Assembly (NCBI GenBank): GCA_011032825.1
Contig: JAADJZ010000016.1
Coordinates: 558,001-622,000 of the forward strand
From: Massariosphaeria phaeospora
Taxonomy: Eukaryota; Ascomycota; Dothideomycetes; Pleosporales
DNA length: 64,000 nt
Direction: 5' to 3'
The translations under genes were made by a program, and so were the position numbers. The notes beneath the pieces were generated by a model. The model saw nothing but the letters and a program-made list of their open reading frames with translations, did not search any database and was not told the origin of the DNA. Shown one piece after another: positions 58,694 through 64,000 of this stretch; within the stretch, counting starts at the first letter, position 1; every line of letters starts with the position of its first letter.

Positions 58694-61600
58694 TTAAGCA
58701 GCGGTAGCTTTTTGACGGGCTGCGGAGGGCTGATGCGTCCCTTCCATCTGGGGCGGTGGGGATGTGGAAGGCTTTAGCTGCGCCAGCATTCGAGCAGCAA
58801 CCGCGACGGCTTCTTCGGGCAAGCCTGCAACGTGTCAGCATCCAAATACGAGCATGACTATCCTGCCCATGACTTCAGGCAGAAGGAGGTCAGAACACTC
58901 ACCGGCAACTCGAGCAACTTTCAGAGCATGGCTCTGCCTGTTCACTCCCTTCCTCAGCCGATGCACGTACGAAAACTTCCCATCAGGCTCTTCTGCGACA
59001 TCGTTACAGTAACATCCCAACTTATCTAAGTCTTTCGTCATGTCCGTCAATGCGTGAAAGTGAGTGGCAAACAACGTTCGACACTGGTTAACATGGTAGA
59101 GATGATGCAGGCAAGCATAACCCACTGCAATACCGTCCTCAGGCGTGGTTCCTCGACCAACCTCATCCATGATGACAAAGGAGCGCGGCGTAGCTTCTTT
59201 CAAGATCTGCGCAGTCTCAAGCATTTCTACCATGAAGGTGGACTGATCTTGGTAGAGGTTGTCGGCTGAGCCAACCCGGCTGAAGATTTTGTCCACCAGC
59301 CCGATCTCGGTGTACTCGGCGGGCACGAATGACCCGGTCTGGGCCAGAATAGATATTAGCGCGTTTTGACGGAGATAAGTGCTCTTGCCAGCCATGTTGG
59401 GCCCTGTGATCAACCATATCCGCTCCTCCTCGCCAAGCAGGCAGTCGTTGGGTGCAAACTTGCGGCCTTGCTCTCCCAGTCCAGCTTCGACGACAGGATG
59501 TCGACCACCGACGATATTATGCGAAGTGCTCGCATTGAGAATCGGGCGAATGAGATGCTTCTCCACTGCGAGTATGGCGAAAGCACATCCTACGTCCAAC
59601 TCGTCAAGGACTGCTGCGTTTCGTCGCAGCTTGACGAGGTTACGGACAACCTCCTCGCGGAGCTCGCCGAGGACCCTCTGCTCTTCATTGCGTATGCGAA
59701 AGCGGGTCTCGTCGAGCTGTGCGCCGAGTCGAGTCCATTCTGGCACTTGAAAAGAACGCGTCGACTTGCTGCTACTCAAGCTCTTTGGGTATTCAGAAGT
59801 CACTTTGGAAACATCCTTCCCTTTGACATGAGCAATATGCGCCAGATTTGGCGTCCACTTGAGCGTCAAGCTCTCTGCCCCGAGCGATCGTCGCAACTCC
59901 TGCTCCAGGTCCATCTTTTTATCAGCCATGGCATCTAGGGTATCATGCAGGCGGTCCAAGACCTTGCTGGCATTCCGCTTCATTATCCAGACGTCATCCC
60001 TGCCATCAGTAGCGCTCTTGACACTGGATGATATCATGTGGGGTTTAGGTTGGATGCGTTTTGGCATTGGCTTCAAGTCTTCTTCGCCAGCTTCTCGCCC
60101 CAAGATATCCTGTGCAAGGTCCGCCATTTCTGAAGCCTCGTCGTCCTCAATCCGGTGCTGTTCGAATAGACCTTCTTCATCGATCGCGTCTTGAATGCGT
60201 CTCGCTAGCTGTAGCGGCTTCTCCAGTTCAAAGCGTCTGGTGAGTGCTGGGAGACATTTTCGACGGCGTGTTTCTGTAACTGCATTTTCCGCATCAATCG
60301 AAATCGCGTCTCTAGACTTGGAGTGCTCCTTCAGAATGTTCACAACATCCGATGCTGTAAGAATGGTCCTGGAAAGTTCCAAGAGATCGTCTGCATCACC
60401 ACGACCCACAGTGAACTTGGTTACAAGACGAAGTGAATCAAAAGTCTGATCTAACAGCGCGATCACGTCTTGTCGTAGTTGCGGATACTCGATAATTTCT
60501 TCCACAAGATCTAAGCGATCGTTGATCGTGGACAAGGACATCGAAGGCGCCGCTGTGTATCGTTAGCAAATAGCAAGTCTATTGCCGCACACATACATAG
60601 CCTCTGAGTAAGGAGCCGCGTGCCACTTTTAGTGACTGTCCTCTTTAGTGAATGTAGCAAGCTGCCTTCGTAAACACCGTCTCGAATAGTGCTCCTGATT
60701 TCAAGGGCTCTTAAACTGTTCTTGTCAATGCTCATATGATCTTCAGATTGGTGTCGGACAGGAGCTTGAAGGCTGGTTTTCGATCCTAACAGCTGATGCT
60801 TCACATAGTGAAGAAGGGAACCCCCTGCTGCAACTTCACTAGGCTTGAAGTCAGCCGTATCAAAATCGTCCACTACATCTTCCAACATTGGTATCCACTC
60901 TGCAGTAGTGAGAGGCTGCTCTAATGGCTCTTGAAAAGTGATGATATGACCATCTTCCTGTAGGATAGATACGATGCGTGAGTGTTCCTTTTGCTCGAAT
61001 ATGCTGTCTAACACAATCTCTCGGGGCCTGATGCGCGCAACCGCGGATGGCAAAGACGCAATGTCCGTGCTCTGGGTGAGAAAATCCCCGCTTGATAAGT
61101 CGATCCAAGCAAGTCCAACTTCGGTACGAGGAATGTTGAGCACAGAGGAAACGCTCTGACTCCCAGGACTCTCTTTCACTGCATTTTCCTTCTTGAGAAT
61201 ATCGGGGTCTACATGAATACTCAGAAGGTAGTTGTTTTGCCATGGGTCCATGAAGTTTTCATCAATCAACGTCCCCGGAGTAACGATACGAGTGACTTTC
61301 CGGTTGAATGCGGGCTCGCCCTTGGCCTTAGTGGAGGCATCATTGAGAAACTCTTCGGAGATGGCGACATGCTTGTTAAGATCTTGCACCAGAATCTTGA
61401 GATAGCGATCTAGTTGGTAGACTGGGAAGCCAGCCTGGTTAATTAGCGTTGATTGTAGTTCGGCTCGTGAACAACTTACCATTGATACCGCCGGCCTTTT
61501 ACTACCTTTCATCGTCTTCCTCTTCGACTTTTTGATGCTCAGAAGCGGCGCGAACTCTTCCGCATGTTCAAAGTACAGCTATGCATCATGAGTCGAAGTC

Positions 61601-62015
61601 GATCAATCGTTTGAAAGGGAGTAACTACCTCGTAAAACCCACCAACTCTAGTAAGAAGTACACAGTGACTAAATTTGAGCATGTTGTTGCGCACTTGCTG
61701 GAGAAGCGGTGGATACTCGGGCTCACTATCTTCGAGTACTGGCAGTTTCCCGACTCCAGCGTCAATGGCGCCTTGTGGGATGTCGTCTAGGTCTGCCGTC
61801 GCTACTCGCTTGGCTCCTCGGACTTGGGTAGCTAGGTGCCATCTTGAGTGCAAGCTGGATGAACGCCTTGCACGTGAAGTCGTTCCTGAACGCGTCGAGA
61901 CCGGGAAAGGGGCTGCCAAAGCGGTGTTGTAAGAGCGGAGTCGATGGCAACGCAGCAGAAGTAATGCGTCCCTGGTTTTTAACGAGCCGCGACGCGACAC
62001 ATGCCCTAAGATCAT
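58694..62015 (-). CDS. MSH1: Mitochondrial DNA mismatch repair protein MSH1 (MutS homologue)
   Basis: Msh1 maintains mitochondrial DNA. Five exons: 62015-61629, 61578-61480, 61434-60597, 60552-58903 and 58824-58694, for 1034 residues. The N-terminus (MILGHVSRRGSLKTRDALLLL, Arg-rich) looks like a mitochondrial presequence. MutS domain I begins LLTRVGGFYE, then AGFPVYQLDRYLKILVQDL; connector and lever regions follow. The ATPase has Walker A GPNMAGKST (about residue 825), the SADNLYQDQSTFMVEM signature, Walker B SFVIMDEVGRGT and the helix-turn-helix region with ATHFHAL. All four introns are needed to keep frame. An alternative ATG at 62156 would add 47 residues but leave only 45 bp to HEM12; 62015 is preferred. 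Confidence 0.93.
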
Positions 62016-62201
62016 GTCTGGAGTGATCCTAATGGTGAGGTGGTGTTTGCTTCGATGGTTGGCGATTTGGTGTGAAGCGGTAGCTCTCCCGAAGCAGCCT
62101 AGCGCGTTAGCGGGGTGTTCGCGGAGTAAACCGCGGAGTAGACATGCAGGTCGCAATAATCGTGGAATCTATTCTCCATCACCATTCTCTGTACAGCAAT
62201 C

Positions 62202-63496
62202 ATGGCGCCTCAATTTGAACCGCTGAAGAACGATCTTCTCCTCCGGACGGCAAGAGGTACCTACTGTCTGCCGGCGTCATCTCACAACACACTCTAATCA
62301 ACTGACAGGCGAGAAGGTTGAGCGCGCACCTGTGTGGGTGATGCGGCAAGGTCAGTGGCGTGCCTCATGAGTAACCAGATAATACTAATGGAACCACAGC
62401 CGGCCGCTATCTGCCCGAATACCACGAAGCGAAAGGAAGCCACGACTTCTTCGAATGCTGCCGCTCGCCCGAGATTGCGTCCACGCTCACCCTCCAGCCC
62501 ATCGAACGGTACGCGGGACTCATTGACGCCGCCATAATCTTCTCCGACATTCTGGTCATACCCCAGGCAATGGGAATGGAAGTGATAATGGTGGACAAGA
62601 AGGGACCGCACTTTCCCGACCCGTTGTTGTCGCCGGAAGACAAGCAATACCAGGAGGTCATGGAGCGCAAGGTCGACGTTGCTGAGTCCTTAGACTACGT
62701 GTATAAGGCCATCACACTCACGAGGCAGAAACTGGCAGGAAGTGTACCGTTGATAGGCTTCTGCGGTGCGCCCTGGACGCTACTAAGCTACATGGTAGAA
62801 GGGGGTGGAACTAAGATGTTCAGACAAGTGAAGACGTGGGTGTTCAAGTACCCAGAGGAGAGCAAGGCATTGCTTCAAAAGATTGCAGAGCTGTGTGTGG
62901 AGTACCTTGCGTTGCAGGTGCAAGCCGGCGCACAGGTACAAGACTCAACCCCCCGTTGGAACTATAATGACTGACTGCTGGTAGTTGATCCAGGTCTTCG
63001 ACTCGTGGGCAGGCGAACTGTCTCCAGCGTCATTCAAGATATTCTCCCTTCCATATCTCACACACATCGCCGACCACTTGCCCGGCCGGCTACAAGAACT
63101 TGGGCTAGAACGCGTTCCAATGACGGTATTTGCAAAAGGGGCGTGGTATGCGCTAGAAGATCTGTGTGATACCAACTACGACGTTATCGGTCTGGATTGG
63201 CTTCACGATCCCGCCGAAGCGTACAAGGTCGCGCGTGCAAAGGGAAAGACGGTACAGGGTAATGCAGATCCCGGTGTGTTATACGGCAGCCGGGAATCAA
63301 TTACGGCTGTCGTCAAGGAGATGGCAGCGGGCTTTGGCGCTGGTAAACAAGGATGGATTGCCAACCTGGGCCATGGTATGCTTGTTGATCCGCTTGTGCT
63401 GCGTAATGCTGACAGTGTCTAGGTATAACGCCGTTTGTCAATCCGGAGGATCTAAAGTTCTACTTTGAAGAAATCCATAAATACACATCGTCTTAA
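62202..63496 (+). CDS. HEM12: Uroporphyrinogen decarboxylase
   Basis: This enzyme converts uroporphyrinogen III to coproporphyrinogen III in haem synthesis; it is cytosolic. Five exons: 62202-62256, 62309-62350, 62400-62935, 62985-63375 and 63423-63496, for 365 residues, as expected. Key parts seen after splicing: [16 protein letters not shown] with the catalytic-site arginines, [13 protein letters not shown] with the essential Asp, [29 protein letters not shown] and [14 protein letters not shown]. The ending is HKYTSS. It shares its upstream region with MSH1, which diverges. Confidence 0.97.
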
Positions 63497-63544
63497 AATC
63501 ATCAAGTAGCATGAAGGACCTATCTACGTTTTGCATGTGTAGCG

Positions 63545-63940
63545 TCACTTGTCTTCTTCGCCGATATCCTCGTTCCTAATGCCTGTTAGTACCGAACCAG
63601 ATACACAGTTTGTACGCGTACCAATCGTCCGGGTTTTCCTTGATGAATTTCTTCATCAGTTCTTGGCACTTCTCGTTCTGCAGCACGACTACTTCGATCC
63701 CCTTCTGCTTTAGGTACTCCTCGCCTCCGACGAATGTTTGGTTTTCCCCTACTCGATAATTAACTATAAAGTCCTTCAACACAGCAGATCAGAGGCGATA
63801 CCAATAACCACACGCCTCACTTTGTACATGACGCAAGCTCCTGTGCACATGTCACAAGGCGAGAGGGTGGTGTACATGGTGGCACCGCGGTAACTGGCCG
63901 CCGGCAACCGTCCTGCCTTTTCCAAGGCGGATATCTCTGC
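63545..63940 (-). CDS. FCY1: Cytosine deaminase (yeast FCY1 type), 3' part only
   Basis: This enzyme hydrolyses cytosine to uracil for pyrimidine salvage. Three exons lie in the window: 63940-63802, 63748-63622 and 63575-63545. The first starts at an acceptor (CGTCCAG), so the 5' exon with the zinc-ligand His of HAE is beyond the edge. Seen: AEISALEKAGRLP with the catalytic Glu, YTTLSPCDMCTGA with the two zinc cysteines, then VVIG-ENQTFVGGEEYL and, after the last intron, DDW-NEDIGEEDK, matching the yeast enzyme's DWFEDIGE end. The last 31-nt exon is needed for this ending; reading through gives an unrelated tail. Confidence 0.93.
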
Positions 63941-64000
63941 CTGGACGCATACGGTCAGGGTGGCTACACAACGGGGTGGTAATTGGCCGCATTTGGTCAA

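Noticed and set aside
1..64000. tRNA and rRNA genes
   Set aside because: I looked for T-loop (GGTTCGAATCC-like) sequences paired with A-boxes and for rRNA cores. Isolated GTTCGA words (for example near 36275) lack the rest of a tRNA.

Overview
This window is nuclear DNA of a filamentous ascomycete (Pezizomycotina; a Dothideomycete is my best guess, by inference only). The genes are split by short introns, mostly about 50-120 nt, with GT(A/G)AGT-like donors, CTAAC-like branch points and CAG/TAG acceptors. The products are typically fungal: class IV chitin synthase, the chitin synthase activator SKT5, a Zn2Cys6 regulator, two MFS transporters, Caf120 and a yeast-type cytosine deaminase. I followed splicing by reading-frame continuity, and all exon phases given below close.

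Layout. 0-6 kb: the 5' part of a class IV chitin synthase (minus strand, cut by the window edge) diverges from SKT5/CHS4. 6-12.3 kb: an Aro8-type aminotransferase, a secreted jacalin-aerolysin chimera, OST2/DAD1 and a TMEM14 protein whose first exon is only the start codon. 12.4-19.3 kb: a DHA-type MFS transporter between two gene-poor blocks. The left block is marked by A-tract/CATG units on the plus strand. The right block carries six TATATAAGC promoter-like cassettes on the minus strand. 19.9-33 kb: TAF2, a BAH-PHD chromatin protein and Caf120. 34.3-40.7 kb: a large gene-poor region with two divergent arms of the same kind of degenerate repeat. 41.3-48.4 kb: prolyl 4-hydroxylase, a Dal5-type transporter, a small basic nuclear protein and actin capping protein beta. 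49-58.5 kb, accessory in character: a coiled-coil orphan, a secreted matrixin with a tectonin-like C-terminus, a Zn2Cys6 factor convergent with an SDR-like protein, and a repeat-containing orphan. 58.7-64 kb: MSH1 and HEM12 head to head, then the 3' part of cytosine deaminase.

Most genes are housekeeping and unrelated to each other in pathway. The clearest functional pair is the chitin synthase with its activator at the left edge. The best candidates for something undescribed are the four gene-poor blocks of quasi-periodic repeats (12.4-14.6, 17.3-19.3, 34.3-37.9 and 39.0-40.7 kb), especially the six regularly built minus-strand promoter-like cassettes, and the two secreted chimeric proteins.
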